A DNA stretch of 64,000 bases, from assembly GCF_014837045.1 (NCBI RefSeq), contig NZ_JACSPR010000004.1:124001-188000 (forward strand), written 5' to 3'. This stretch comes from Corynebacterium gallinarum (GTDB lineage Bacteria; Actinomycetota; Actinomycetes; Mycobacteriales; Mycobacteriaceae). The position numbers and the translations under genes are program-made. A model generated the notes under the pieces. That model had not been told where the DNA came from. It ran no database searches and saw only the letters and a program-made list of their open reading frames with translations. Numbering within the stretch: the first letter of the stretch is position 1; each line of letters opens with the position of its first letter. Shown piece after piece: positions 9,940 through 18,855 of this stretch.

Positions 9940-9966
9940 CTGGCACTCATACGAGGTAAGTGCTAA
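9940..9966. promoter_or_regulatory. CIRCE operator 1 (HrcA) upstream of groEL2
   Basis: CTGGCACTC-N9-AAGTGCTAA, close to the consensus TTAGCACTC-N9-GAGTGCTAA. It lies about 120 bases upstream of the groEL2 start. Confidence 0.88.
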
Positions 9967-9974
9967 CCCCTTTT

Positions 9975-10001
9975 CTAGCACTCGGCAGGGGCGAGTGCAA
10001 G
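9975..10001. promoter_or_regulatory. CIRCE operator 2 (HrcA) upstream of groEL2
   Basis: CTAGCACTC-N9-GAGTGCAAG, a second near-consensus CIRCE eight bases from the first. A tandem arrangement implies tight HrcA repression. Confidence 0.88.
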
Positions 10002-10065
10002 CTTTGGGGAGTCCTTATTCATGGTGTTCGCCACAAGCGTGTGTAACTGTCGCTATCGGTCGCGG

Positions 10066-10401
10066 TTACAGCAACACGACAGCGAGTACCGCACCGGCCA
10101 CCACCCAGGGGCCGAAGGGGATATCGGAGTCGCGCCCACCGCGTCGGCTCAGCAGAACCACGACGACGACCACCGCGTTGAGGACGAACGCCAGCAGGGC
10201 GCCAACCACCACATGCTGCCAACTGAACCACCCCAGGAACACCCCCACCACCGCCGCGAATTTCACATCCCAGGAAAGTAGCACCAGACCCGCCAGCACA
10301 TACCCACCATCCCGCACACCAACCCCCTCCACCACCAAGGCAGCGGAATAGCCGTCCCATCTACACCCGGGCTCTGTATATAAGGTGGATGAACATGACA
10401 C
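10066..10401 (-). pseudogene. Remnant of a type IV prepilin peptidase (A24 family)
   Basis: The open frame holds 'LSWDVKFAAVVGVFLGW', several hydrophobic segments, and 'DSDIPFGPWVVAGAVLAVV', which read like the second half of a small A24 aspartic prepilin peptidase (GxGDxKxxAxxG and IPFGPxxAxG). The GG before the catalytic Asp is replaced by SW, the N-terminal half with the first catalytic Asp is missing, and no good start exists; the frame runs into the dipeptidase promoter. A decayed or severely shortened gene is the best reading. The coordinates are the longest open stretch; the recognisable part is about 10066-10330. Confidence 0.5.
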
Positions 10402-11768
10402 ACTTCAGTGAAGTTCAGAAAATCAAGCAGAATATCGAGCAGCAGCGAGAGCAGATCTTTAAGGATCTGCAGGAAATCGTCTCCTTCAACTCGGTCCACA
10501 GTGAACCGGGATTGGTCGATGATTACGCCGCAGCAGCCAGCTGGACCCGCCAAGCCCTCACCGAAGCCGGCTTCAATGTCACCGAACACCCCGCAGACGA
10601 TGGCACCACCAACTTCGTCGCTACCCGCAAGGGCGCAGAGAACGCTCCGACCGTCCTCCTATACAGCCACTTCGATGTGGTGCCGGCAGGCCCACTTGAT
10701 CTGTGGACGACCGATCCCTTCACCCTCACCGAGCGCGAGACCGAGAACGGCGTGCGCTGGTATGGCCGTGGCGCCGCGGACTGCAAGGGCAATCTGGTCA
10801 TGCACCTCGCCGCTCTCCGCGCGGTGGATGCCCTCAACGGAACAGACCTCAACCTCATCGCCGTGGTGGAGGGTTCGGAGGAGATGGGCGGCGGCGCCCT
10901 GTCCGCGCTCATCCACGAGAAGCGCGAACTGTTCAAGGCCGATGTCATCCTCATCGCGGACAGTGGCAATGCTGCGGTGGGCGTTCCCACGCTGACCACC
11001 TCCCTGCGTGGCGGTGGTCAGGTGACGGTGACCGTCGATACGCTCCGTCAGGCCGTCCATTCCGGCCAGTACGGCGGCGCCGCCCCGGACGCCGTCTCCG
11101 GACTGGTGCGCATCCTGGATACGCTTCGCGACGAGCACGGCCGCACCGTCATCGACGGCGTGGACACCACCACCCGCTGGGCGGGCCTCCCCTACGATCC
11201 GGAGGAGTTCCGCTCCGACGCCGGCATCCTCGACGGCGTGGACACCATGGGCGACGGCGACAACCCGGCAGACATGGTCTGGGCACGCCCGGCCATCACC
11301 ATCACCGGCTTCACCTCCACCCCGGTCGCGGAGGCCGTTAATGCCGTTCCCGCCACCGCATCGGCCAAACTCAACCTGCGGGTGCCCGCGGGCCAGGACG
11401 CCATCGAGGTGGCAGAGAAGTTGAAGGCACACCTCATCAACTACGCCCCGTGGGGAGTGAAGGTGGAGGTGGCCATCGACGACATCAACCAGCCCTTTGC
11501 CACCGACATCAGCGGTCCCGCGATGTCCACGCTGGCGCAGTGCCTGTCCGCAGCCTATGAGAATAAGGAGACCGTCACCGTCGGCTCCGGCGGCTCCATT
11601 CCCCTGTGCACAGAGCTGATGGAGCTCAACCCGGACGCGGAACTCGCCCTCTATGGGGTGGAGGAACCGCTGTCGGTCATCCACTCTGCGGATGAATCGG
11701 TGGATCCTCGGGAAATCAGGGATATCGCCACCGCGGAGGCATTGTTCCTGCTCAACTACGGAAAATAG
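10389..11768 (+). CDS. M20-family dipeptidase
   Basis: 459 aa, cytoplasmic. Metal-site motifs: 'YSHFDVVPAG' (His and Asp), 'GRGAADCKGN' (bridging Asp), 'EGSEEMG' (catalytic Glu pair), 'IADSGN', and a late 'IHSADE' His. These place it in the M20A di-zinc dipeptidases (PepV/CNDP-like) that split dipeptides or related amides; the substrate cannot be read. TATATA ends six bases before the ATG at 10389, suggesting a leaderless transcript; the ATG six bases later is an alternative start. A hairpin follows the stop at 11801. Confidence 0.9.
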   Translation: MNMTHFSEVQKIKQNIEQQREQIFKDLQEIVSFNSVHSEPGLVDDYAAAASWTRQALTEAGFNVTEHPADDGTTNFVATRKGAENAPTVLLYSHFDVVPAGPLDLWTTDPFTLTERETENGVRWYGRGAADCKGNLVMHLAALRAVDALNGTDLNLIAVVEGSEEMGGGALSALIHEKRELFKADVILIADSGNAAVGVPTLTTSLRGGGQVTVTVDTLRQAVHSGQYGGAAPDAVSGLVRILDTLRDEHGRTVIDGVDTTTRWAGLPYDPEEFRSDAGILDGVDTMGDGDNPADMVWARPAITITGFTSTPVAEAVNAVPATASAKLNLRVPAGQDAIEVAEKLKAHLINYAPWGVKVEVAIDDINQPFATDISGPAMSTLAQCLSAAYENKETVTVGSGGSIPLCTELMELNPDAELALYGVEEPLSVIHSADESVDPREIRDIATAEALFLLNYGK

Positions 11769-11800
11769 CCCCGGACAGGAATAAATACCACCCTTAAGAA

Positions 11801-11826
11801 CCACCCCCTCGCGGGGGTGGCCTTTC
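11801..11826 (+). terminator. Hairpin terminator after the dipeptidase gene
   Basis: CCACCCCC and GGGGGTGG form an 8-bp stem with a TCGC loop at 11801-11820, followed by CCTTTCC. Confidence 0.7.
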
Positions 11827-11882
11827 CATATAGCGGAAAGCAGTTTTGCTCCCGATCTATGACGCTGGTTACTATGGCCCGC

Positions 11883-11942
11883 ATGACAACAATCTTTGAC
11901 CTTAAGCGAGTAGCCGAGGCTACGTACCCTGCTGCGGGATAA
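11883..11942 (+). CDS. Candidate leaderless leader peptide (19 aa)
   Basis: MTTIFDLKRVAEATYPAAG. A TACTAT -10 box with a 7-base gap and TTGCTC at -35 precede the ATG, which fits a leaderless transcript beginning at this codon. The stop is followed by about 155 untranslated bases before the LeuA-domain-like gene. A stem TGCGGG/CCCGCA (about 11934-11962) overlaps the last codons and the stop, and a second stem (GGATCT...AGATCC, about 12019-12062) follows. It could be an attenuator-type leader, or simply a chance ORF at a transcription start. I do not recognise the peptide. Confidence 0.4.
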   Translation: MTTIFDLKRVAEATYPAAG

Positions 11943-12096
11943 GGACTGACTCCCCGCACCAGGGAAGTAGTCGTTAAAACCCCCAGATCAAGCTTAAGAG
12001 TCGGTCCTCCACCTAACAGGATCTTTTTCTCCACATCTTTTTCATACACAAAAAGAGATCCGCACCTTTTTTCAAAAAGACGCAAAGGACCGTGTC

Positions 12097-12657
12097 ATGT
12101 CTATCTCTACCTCCACCCGCAGCACCCGTCGCTCCACCATCATCGAATACCGTCGCGAGACCCCACGTCCCGCAGGCATCGAACCGATCCAGTCTGAGCC
12201 ACGCATCTACGCTGAAGATCCCTTCCGGGCTCGTTTCGGCTTTAAACTCCCCCGCGGCCTGCGCGAAGAGGCCCGCGGCATGGAATGGCGCACCTTCGCC
12301 ACCACCTACGCCCCCACCGGTAACCTGCGCATCAATAATCTCGAGGCCGATTCCCGTCGGGGCGGGATGTACCACTTCACCGCCACCATGATCGAGGGCA
12401 CCGGCTGCGAGCGCATCTCCACCGAAACCGAGATCATGGCCACCGGCCCGGTCTCCGCCTGCACCAACCTGCTGGCCGATGCCGGCCGTCGCGTCGAGAT
12501 CCTCGAATTCCACCAGTTCGATATCTTCGAGGCCACCGTCACTTTCATCTACGCCTGCAACAACAACCGCCGTACCTGGGCCATGGGCTTCGGCGGCACC
12601 GCAGACCAGTCGGCCGCTGCCGCCATGAGCTCCGCAGCCCACCTGATCTACGGATAA
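12097..12657 (+). CDS. Stand-alone protein resembling the LeuA C-terminal regulatory domain
   Basis: 186 aa. The N-terminal 55 residues are basic and low in structure. From about residue 85, 'YHFTATMIEGTGCERISTE...GPVSACTNLLADAGRRVEILEFHQFD' and the end 'MGFGGTADQSAAAAMSSAAHLIYG' align by eye with the leucine-binding dimerisation domain of 2-isopropylmalate synthase (GPIDAF...VLDYHEH...VGID...ASLKAVVSAVNR). No TIM-barrel catalytic domain is present, so it cannot be a synthase. AAAGGA lies 7 bases before the ATG, and a strong terminator follows. It may bind an amino acid or a LeuA/homologue subunit; this is inference. Confidence 0.6.
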   Translation: MSISTSTRSTRRSTIIEYRRETPRPAGIEPIQSEPRIYAEDPFRARFGFKLPRGLREEARGMEWRTFATTYAPTGNLRINNLEADSRRGGMYHFTATMIEGTGCERISTETEIMATGPVSACTNLLADAGRRVEILEFHQFDIFEATVTFIYACNNNRRTWAMGFGGTADQSAAAAMSSAAHLIYG

Positions 12658-12679
12658 CACCCCGCCAGAATCCGACCAC

Positions 12680-12725
12680 ACCCATCCCGGGCGTGCACAC
12701 CGTGTACCCCCGGGATGGGTTTTTT
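12680..12725 (+). terminator. Intrinsic terminator of the LeuA-domain-like gene
   Basis: ACCCATCCCGGG (12680-12691) pairs perfectly with CCCGGGATGGGT (12709-12720) and is followed by TTTTT. Confidence 0.92.
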
Positions 12726-13037
12726 GCAGAAGTTTCCTTCAATTCCTGCCATCGCCCTGTGAGCTGGTAGAACATCCACCAACAGCGTGCAATAGCCCCC
12801 TATATATACAGTCATTATTGAAATCCCGTTGGGAACAGCCTCGGCACGCAGGTAGACTGCACCTGTATTGCCACGCCCTTCGCGACGCCGCCTAGGGCTT
12901 GGGTGTTTCTCGGTTGATGGTCCCGCCTCATGGGCGGGTCGATTGCTGGCTGGGGGCAGCACGCATGTGGGCGTCGTGAACAGCGGGGGTGATTCCAGTC
13001 ATGTCCACATGCGCGACCAAAGGGGAACTGAGATAGC
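12726..13037 (+). promoter_or_regulatory. Upstream region and leader of the mrp operon
   Basis: About 310 bases without a gene. An AT-rich promoter-like stretch (TATATATA, CATTAT) lies at about 12810-12828. The part nearer mrpA is GC-rich and can fold, with a clear CCCGCC/GGCGGG hairpin at 12922-12938. A structured 5' leader is possible, but I cannot match it to any riboswitch class. AGGGGA precedes the GTG start. Confidence 0.4.
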
Positions 13038-16000
13038 GTGCTGATACTTTTTCTCGCACTCACTGCCGCCGCGGTGTTGGCCCCACTGCTGATCCGGGCC
13101 CTGGGAAGGTCCGCCTTCGGTGTGCTGGCGCTGGTACCCGCAGCCGGATTCTTCTGGGTGGCCTATGAGTTCGTCCAGGGAACGTTCCGCGGTGGGGGTG
13201 AGCTCCTCCTCCACTATGACTGGATGCCGTCCGTCCACCTGAACATCACCATGCGGCTTGATTCGCTGGCAGCCCTGTTCTCCCTGATCATCCTGGGTGT
13301 GGGCGCACTGGTTCTGCTCTACTGCTGGGGGTATTTCGACTCCAACCCGGGCCGCCTGAGCGCCTTCGGTGGTCAGCTCGTCGGTTTCGCCATGGCCATG
13401 TACGGCCTGGTCATCTCCGACAACATCCTCCTGATGTACGTGTTCTGGGAGATCACCTCGGTCCTGTCCTTCCTGCTGGTCGGCTACTACGGTGAGCGTG
13501 CCTCCTCCCGTCGCTCCGCCGGGCAGGCCCTCATGGTCACCACCCTGGGCGGTCTGGCCATGCTGGTGGGCATCATCCTCATCGGTGTCCAGACCGATGT
13601 CTGGTATTTCTCGGATGTCCCGGCCTTCGAGGGTAACTGGGCGGATGTCCCCTACATCTCCATCGGTGCGCTGCTGATCCTGGCCGGTGCGCTGTCCAAG
13701 TCCGCCATCGCCCCCACGCACTTCTGGCTCCCGGGTGCCATGGCGGCACCCACCCCCGTCTCCGCGTACCTGCACTCCGCGGCGATGGTGAAGGCGGGCA
13801 TCTACCTGGTGGCCCGCCTGGCCCCTGATTTCAATGTGGTGTCCTCCTGGTATCTGGTCACCATCCCGCTGGGTATCTTCACCATGATCATGTCGGGCTG
13901 GATGGCGCTGCGGCAGAAGGACCTCAAGCTGATCCTCGCCTACGGCACCGTCTCCCAGCTGGGTTTCATCATCTCGGTGACCGGCATCGGCACCCGTGAG
14001 GCACTCCTGGCGGGCCTGGCCCTGACCTTCAGTCACTCTCTATTCAAGGCCACCCTGTTCATGGTGGTCGGTGCCATCGACCACACCACCGGCACCCGTG
14101 ACATCAACCAGCTGTCCGGCCTGTGGCGCAGGCAGCCGCTCATGTTCGCACTGGCCGCCATCTCCGCGGCATCCATGGCGGGTATTCCGCCGCTGTTCGG
14201 GTTCATCGCCAAGGAGACCGCCATCGATTCGGTGCTCTATGAGGAGATGCTGCGCGGCATGCCGGGCAACCTCATGCTCGCCGGCATCATCCTGGGCTCC
14301 ATCTTCACCATGGCGTACTCCCTGTACTTCCTCTACGGGGCTTTTGCCACCAAGCGCCACCTCTTCCCCGAGAACAACGGGGTGTCCACCGCAGTCGCGG
14401 AATCCCACCCGGTGGCCTTCAAGCTGTGGATCGCACCGTTCATCCTCACCTCGCTCACCGTCATCCTCGGTCTGTTCCCGGCACCGCTGTCCACCCCGAT
14501 CGTCACCCACCTGGATAATGTCACGCCGGGCGAACCGACCTATCTGGCGCTGTGGCATGGGTTCAACCTGCCACTGGCACTGTCCGCGATCATCATCGCC
14601 GCCGGTATCGCCCTCTACTGGAAGCTCCCGGTGGTCCACCGTCTGCAGCCGAAGACAGCCGCATTCGGCAATGCCGACACCGCCTACGACGCGATCCTGG
14701 ATTACCTGCGCGTGCTGTCGGTGCGTCTGACCGCCTCCACCCAGCGCGGTTCCCTGACACTGAACATCGCGGTGATCTTCTTCGTCCTCGCCCTGGTGCC
14801 CATGGTCGCCCTGATCATGGGCGAGCGCAGCGCCGTGCGCATGGAACTGTGGGACAACCCCTTCCAGGGTGTGGTCGCCTTCGTCATCGTCCTGGTCGCG
14901 ATCGTGGCCACCCAGATGCAGAACCGTCTGTCCGCGCTCATCATGGTCGGCGTGACCGGTTATGGCCTGGCGGTCATCTTCGCCCTGCACGGCGCCCCCG
15001 ACCTGGCGCTTACCCAGACTCTGGTGGAAACCGTCCTCATGGTCGTGTTCATGCTGGTGCTGCGCAAGATGCCCACCGAGGTCAGTTGGAAACCCGAGCC
15101 GAAGAACGCCCGGCGCCGCGCGTGGCTGGCCGCCGCGGTGGGCTTCTCCCTCGTGGTGATCGCCGTCTTCGCCATGAACGCCCGCACCGCGGACCCCATC
15201 TCCATCTACATGCAGGACCTGGCGTACGAGGTCGGTCACGGAGCCAACACCGTCAACGTCCTGCTGGTGGACCTGCGTGGTTTCGATACCTTCGGTGAGA
15301 TCTCCGTGCTGGTCATCGCCGCCATCGGTATCGCCTCCCTGGTCTACCGCAACCGCAGTTTCCGCCGCGATTCCCGCCGCCCGACCCTGGCCACCACCGG
15401 TCGTCGCTGGTTGGCGGCACCGGTGGACACCGAGCGGGCCCAGAACCGGTCCCTCATGGTGGATGTGGCCACCCGCATCCTGTTCCCCTCCATGATCATG
15501 CTGTCGGTGTACTTCTTCTTCGTCGGCCACAACGCACCGGGCGGCGGTTTCGCCGGCGGCCTGGTCGCGGCCCTCGCCTTCGCGCTGCGTTATCTCGCGG
15601 GTGGGCGCGACGAGCTGGAGGAGGCACTGCCTGTCGACGCCAGCCGTATCCTCGGCGTCGGCCTGATCGCCTCCGCGACGGCCATCCTGTGGCCGATGCT
15701 GCTCGGTGAACCTCCGCTGACCTCCCATATCTGGGACATCAAGGTGCCACTCATCGGGGATATTCACATCGCCTCGGCCCTGCTGTTCGATCTCGGTGTC
15801 TACCTCATCGTCATCGGATTGATGATGCACATCCTGCAGAGCCTCGGCGGTCAGCTCGACCGCGATGAGGACATGCGTAAACAACGTGCCCGTGACCGTG
15901 CCCGCCGCCTGGCGCGCAGCGCACGGCGCGAGGCCGCCCTGGCCTCGACCACCTCCGCGGTACGGAGCGTGGCCAATGAGCCGCGTCCCCTGCCCACGGT

Positions 16001-16094
16001 TCGGCCGGTCGCCCTGGAAACCGAACCGGAGACTCGAAACATCAGTGATGGAACGTCGACAAGCACCACAGACACCACCGGAAGGGAGCAGTAG
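13038..16094 (+). CDS. mrpA: Mrp Na+/H+ antiporter subunit A with fused MrpB-like domain
   Basis: 1018 aa with a GTG start and AGGGGA upstream. The first ~500 residues are a NuoL/MrpA-type proton channel of many helices, including the 'KSAIAPTHFWLPGAMAAPTPVSAYLHSAAMVKAG' signature with its key Lys and His. The middle is a DUF4040/NuoJ-like part. The C-terminal ~150 residues ('HNAPGGGFAGGLVAALAFALRYLAGG') are MrpB-like, which explains the lack of a separate mrpB. It works in the cytoplasmic membrane, exporting Na+ in exchange for H+. It is the first gene of mrpACDEFG. A basic, low-complexity cytoplasmic tail follows the last helix. Confidence 0.95.
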   Translation: MLILFLALTAAAVLAPLLIRALGRSAFGVLALVPAAGFFWVAYEFVQGTFRGGGELLLHYDWMPSVHLNITMRLDSLAALFSLIILGVGALVLLYCWGYFDSNPGRLSAFGGQLVGFAMAMYGLVISDNILLMYVFWEITSVLSFLLVGYYGERASSRRSAGQALMVTTLGGLAMLVGIILIGVQTDVWYFSDVPAFEGNWADVPYISIGALLILAGALSKSAIAPTHFWLPGAMAAPTPVSAYLHSAAMVKAGIYLVARLAPDFNVVSSWYLVTIPLGIFTMIMSGWMALRQKDLKLILAYGTVSQLGFIISVTGIGTREALLAGLALTFSHSLFKATLFMVVGAIDHTTGTRDINQLSGLWRRQPLMFALAAISAASMAGIPPLFGFIAKETAIDSVLYEEMLRGMPGNLMLAGIILGSIFTMAYSLYFLYGAFATKRHLFPENNGVSTAVAESHPVAFKLWIAPFILTSLTVILGLFPAPLSTPIVTHLDNVTPGEPTYLALWHGFNLPLALSAIIIAAGIALYWKLPVVHRLQPKTAAFGNADTAYDAILDYLRVLSVRLTASTQRGSLTLNIAVIFFVLALVPMVALIMGERSAVRMELWDNPFQGVVAFVIVLVAIVATQMQNRLSALIMVGVTGYGLAVIFALHGAPDLALTQTLVETVLMVVFMLVLRKMPTEVSWKPEPKNARRRAWLAAAVGFSLVVIAVFAMNARTADPISIYMQDLAYEVGHGANTVNVLLVDLRGFDTFGEISVLVIAAIGIASLVYRNRSFRRDSRRPTLATTGRRWLAAPVDTERAQNRSLMVDVATRILFPSMIMLSVYFFFVGHNAPGGGFAGGLVAALAFALRYLAGGRDELEEALPVDASRILGVGLIASATAILWPMLLGEPPLTSHIWDIKVPLIGDIHIASALLFDLGVYLIVIGLMMHILQSLGGQLDRDEDMRKQRARDRARRLARSARREAALASTTSAVRSVANEPRPLPTVRPVALETEPETRNISDGTSTSTTDTTGREQ

Positions 16095-16586
16095 ATGGTA
16101 GCCAATCTCTTCCTGCTCCTGGCAGCGGGAACCCTCATATCGGCGGGCGTGTACATGCTCATGGACCGCGCCATGACCAAGATGGTCATGGGGCTGATGC
16201 TCATCGGCAACGGAGCCAACCTGCTCCTGCTGATCTCCGGTGGCGGCGCCGGTGCCCCACCGGTGAAAGGCCGTGAGAATGAGGTCTACGGCGACACCGT
16301 CGCCGACCCCCTCGCACAGGCGATGATCCTCACCGCCATCGTGATCTCCATGGCGATCACCGCCTTCATGCTGTCCCTGGCCTACCGCCAGTACCGCTAC
16401 CGCACCGAGGACTTCATCCAGGATGACGTGGAGGATGTGGCACTGTCGGTGCGTCGCAGCATCGCCTCGGCCGCACCCGACCACGATGCCTCCGATGATC
16501 CGGAGACCGGCCGCATGACCTCGGAGGGCGACGAGTTCGGCCCCGAGTCCTTTGAGCAGCCACTGAAGGGGGAGAAGGATGACTAG
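16095..16586 (+). CDS. mrpC: Mrp antiporter subunit C
   Basis: 163 aa with three membrane helices in the first ~110 residues; it is homologous to the NuoK type ('MVMGLMLIGNGANLLLLISGG', 'DPLAQAMILTAIVISMAITAFML'). The acidic C-terminal ~50 residues are an extension not needed by the family. The ATG follows the mrpA stop directly (no gap), and the 3' end overlaps mrpD by 8 bases, so translation is coupled. Confidence 0.95.
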   Translation: MVANLFLLLAAGTLISAGVYMLMDRAMTKMVMGLMLIGNGANLLLLISGGGAGAPPVKGRENEVYGDTVADPLAQAMILTAIVISMAITAFMLSLAYRQYRYRTEDFIQDDVEDVALSVRRSIASAAPDHDASDDPETGRMTSEGDEFGPESFEQPLKGEKDD

Positions 16587-18345
16587 CGAGTTGTACGATT
16601 CCCTGCTGGTACTGCTGCCCTACATGGTGCCCATGCCGGTCATCCTGCCGGCAGTGGCCGCTGCGCTCACGCTGATCCTGTCCAAGTATGTCCAGGCCCA
16701 GCGTGCGGTCACCCTCACGGTGTTGACCTTCCTCATCGCCCTCAATGGCACCATGTTGTACCTGGTGGACAGCGAGGGCATCCAGACCCTCCAGATCGGT
16801 GGCTGGGATGCCCCGGTGGGCATCACCCTGGTCGCCGACCGCCTGTCGGTGTCCATGCTGACGGTGTCCTCCATCGTGCTGTTCGCGGTGATGGGTTATG
16901 CCATCAGTCAGGGTATCCGCGACGGTGGCAAGGATGAACCGGTCGCGGTGTTCATGCCCGCCTACCTGCTGCTGTCGATGGGTGTGAACCTGGCATTCCT
17001 GTCCGGTGACCTCTTCAACCTCTACGTCGGTTTCGAGGTCTTCCTGGTCGCCTCCTATGTTCTTCTGACATTGGGGGCCTCACCCGCCCGCGTCCGCGCC
17101 GGCGTGAGCTACGTGATGGTGTCCATGGCCTCCTCCATGGTCTTCCTGTTCGGCCTGGCCCTGGTGTACGCCTCGGTGGGCACCCTGAACATGGCGCACA
17201 TCGGCCTGCGGATGGAGGAGGTGCCCTCCGGTACCCGTTCCGCAATCTTCGCGGTCCTGCTGGTGGCCTTCGGCATCAAGGCGGCCGTGTTCCCCCTGGA
17301 TTCCTGGCTACCGGACTCCTACCCCACCGCCCCGTCGCTGGTCACGGCCGTGTTCGCGGGTCTGCTGACCAAGGTCGGTGTGTATGCGATCATCCGCGCC
17401 CGCTCCGTCATCTTCACCGACGGCTCCCTCGACGGGTTGTTGATGTGGGTGGCGCTGGCGACGATGCTCGTGGGTATCCTCGGCGCGATGGCGCAGAACG
17501 ACGTCAAACGATTATTGTCCTTCACGCTGGTCAGCCACATCGGTTACATGATCTACGGTGTGGCGCTGGGTTCCGCGGCCGGTCTGTCCGGTGCCATCTT
17601 CTACGCCATCCACCACATCCTGGTGCAGACCACACTGTTCCTGGTGGTCGGTCTGGTGGAACGGCAGGCGGGTTCGTCGTCGCTACGCAGGTTGGGCTCC
17701 CTGGCCTACATCTCCCCGCTGCTGGCCATCCTGTACTTCATCCCGGCGATCAACCTGGGTGGCATCCCGCCATTCTCCGGGTTCCTGGGCAAGATCATCC
17801 TCCTGGAGGCCGGTGCGCAGGAGGGCAGCTGGCAGGCCTGGGTGCTCATCGCGGGCGCCATCATCACCTCTCTGCTCACCCTGTACACCATGGTGCTGGT
17901 GTGGTCGAAGGCCTTCTGGCGTGACCGCAAGGACGCCCCGGACGGGGCCACCGCCATCGCCCGCCCGGCACCACTCGTGGATGTCCAGGACGAGGTGTCG
18001 GTGACGGACCGTTCCGATGTGGGCCGCATGCCCGTCGGCATGGTCGCCTCCACCTCCATCCTGCTGGTCGCCTCCCTCATGGTCTCCGTGCTCGCCGGTC
18101 CCATCTCGGCGATCACCGGCCGCGCGGCGGAATCCGCCCAGGATGTCAACATCTACCGCACCGCGGTGCTGGGCCCGAACTACGAGAACCCGCACCGCAC
18201 CCTGGAGATGGAACGCTACGACCAGAACCTCGACGACCTGGACACCCGGTCGGAATCGGAGCTGGGTGGCGGCAACCCCTCCCCCGACCGGGAGAACACC
18301 GGTGAAACGACCATCACCTCAACCCCGGAGGAGGCCACCTCATGA
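16579..18345 (+). CDS. mrpD: Mrp antiporter subunit D
   Basis: 588 aa, NuoM/N-like with about 14 helices, and the conserved 'IKAAVFPLDSWLPDSYPTAPSLVTAVFAGLLTKVGVYA' proton-channel stretch. It is longer than usual (around 500 aa) because of an acidic hydrophilic tail after residue ~510. GGGGGAG precedes the ATG, which overlaps mrpC. MrpD and MrpA form the two proton paths of the complex. Confidence 0.95.
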   Translation: MTSELYDSLLVLLPYMVPMPVILPAVAAALTLILSKYVQAQRAVTLTVLTFLIALNGTMLYLVDSEGIQTLQIGGWDAPVGITLVADRLSVSMLTVSSIVLFAVMGYAISQGIRDGGKDEPVAVFMPAYLLLSMGVNLAFLSGDLFNLYVGFEVFLVASYVLLTLGASPARVRAGVSYVMVSMASSMVFLFGLALVYASVGTLNMAHIGLRMEEVPSGTRSAIFAVLLVAFGIKAAVFPLDSWLPDSYPTAPSLVTAVFAGLLTKVGVYAIIRARSVIFTDGSLDGLLMWVALATMLVGILGAMAQNDVKRLLSFTLVSHIGYMIYGVALGSAAGLSGAIFYAIHHILVQTTLFLVVGLVERQAGSSSLRRLGSLAYISPLLAILYFIPAINLGGIPPFSGFLGKIILLEAGAQEGSWQAWVLIAGAIITSLLTLYTMVLVWSKAFWRDRKDAPDGATAIARPAPLVDVQDEVSVTDRSDVGRMPVGMVASTSILLVASLMVSVLAGPISAITGRAAESAQDVNIYRTAVLGPNYENPHRTLEMERYDQNLDDLDTRSESELGGGNPSPDRENTGETTITSTPEEATS

Positions 18346-18851
18346 TTGCCGGTTTCAAGCGTCGTTTCCGCCCCTTCTTCGTGGTGTGGCTGGTGGTCAT
18401 GTGGATCATGCTCATGGGGGAGATCTCCTGGGCGAACTTCTTCGGTGGCCTGGCCGTGGCACTCGGCATCGTCCTGCTGCTGCCCCTGCCCGCCATGCCG
18501 ATCAGTAACCTGAGCATCCACTGGGGTGCACTGGTGATGCTGATCCTCAAATGGTTCTGGGACCTGGCCAAGGCCTCCGTCAAGGTCGCCTGGCTGGCGC
18601 TGCGCCCGCAGGATCCCCCGAAGACAGCCATCCTCTCCGTGCCGATGCGTGTGCAGAATGATCTGGTGCTGTCCTTTGCCACCGTGTTGTACAACCTGCA
18701 GCCGGGTGGTTCGGTGACGGATATCGACATCGCCAACCGCATGTGGACCGTCCACATTCTGGATGCGCACTCGCCTGAGGCCATCGAGAATGAAATTGAG
18801 AATGTTGCCGAACTCGAGCGCAACCTGATCCGCGTCTTTGAAAGGGGCTGA
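18342..18851 (+). CDS. mrpE: Mrp antiporter subunit E
   Basis: 169 aa. Two or three N-terminal helices ('FFVVWLVVMWIMLMGEISWANFFGGLAVALGIVLLLPL') are followed by a cytoplasmic domain with 'TVLYNLQPGGSVTDIDIANRMWTVHILD', typical of MrpE. The start overlaps the mrpD stop (ATGA). Confidence 0.93.
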   Translation: MIAGFKRRFRPFFVVWLVVMWIMLMGEISWANFFGGLAVALGIVLLLPLPAMPISNLSIHWGALVMLILKWFWDLAKASVKVAWLALRPQDPPKTAILSVPMRVQNDLVLSFATVLYNLQPGGSVTDIDIANRMWTVHILDAHSPEAIENEIENVAELERNLIRVFERG

Positions 18852-18855
18852 ATCG

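Noticed and set aside
12840..12960. Possible riboswitch before mrpA
   Set aside because: The region is GC-rich with hairpins, but I could not match it to any class I know (yybP-ykoY, ydaO, Na+), so only a generic leader is recorded.
14040..16484. 814-codon open frame antisense to mrpA
   Set aside because: It is His/Asp/Gly-rich with no domain and lies opposite an unmistakable mrpA; such frames are common in high-GC DNA.
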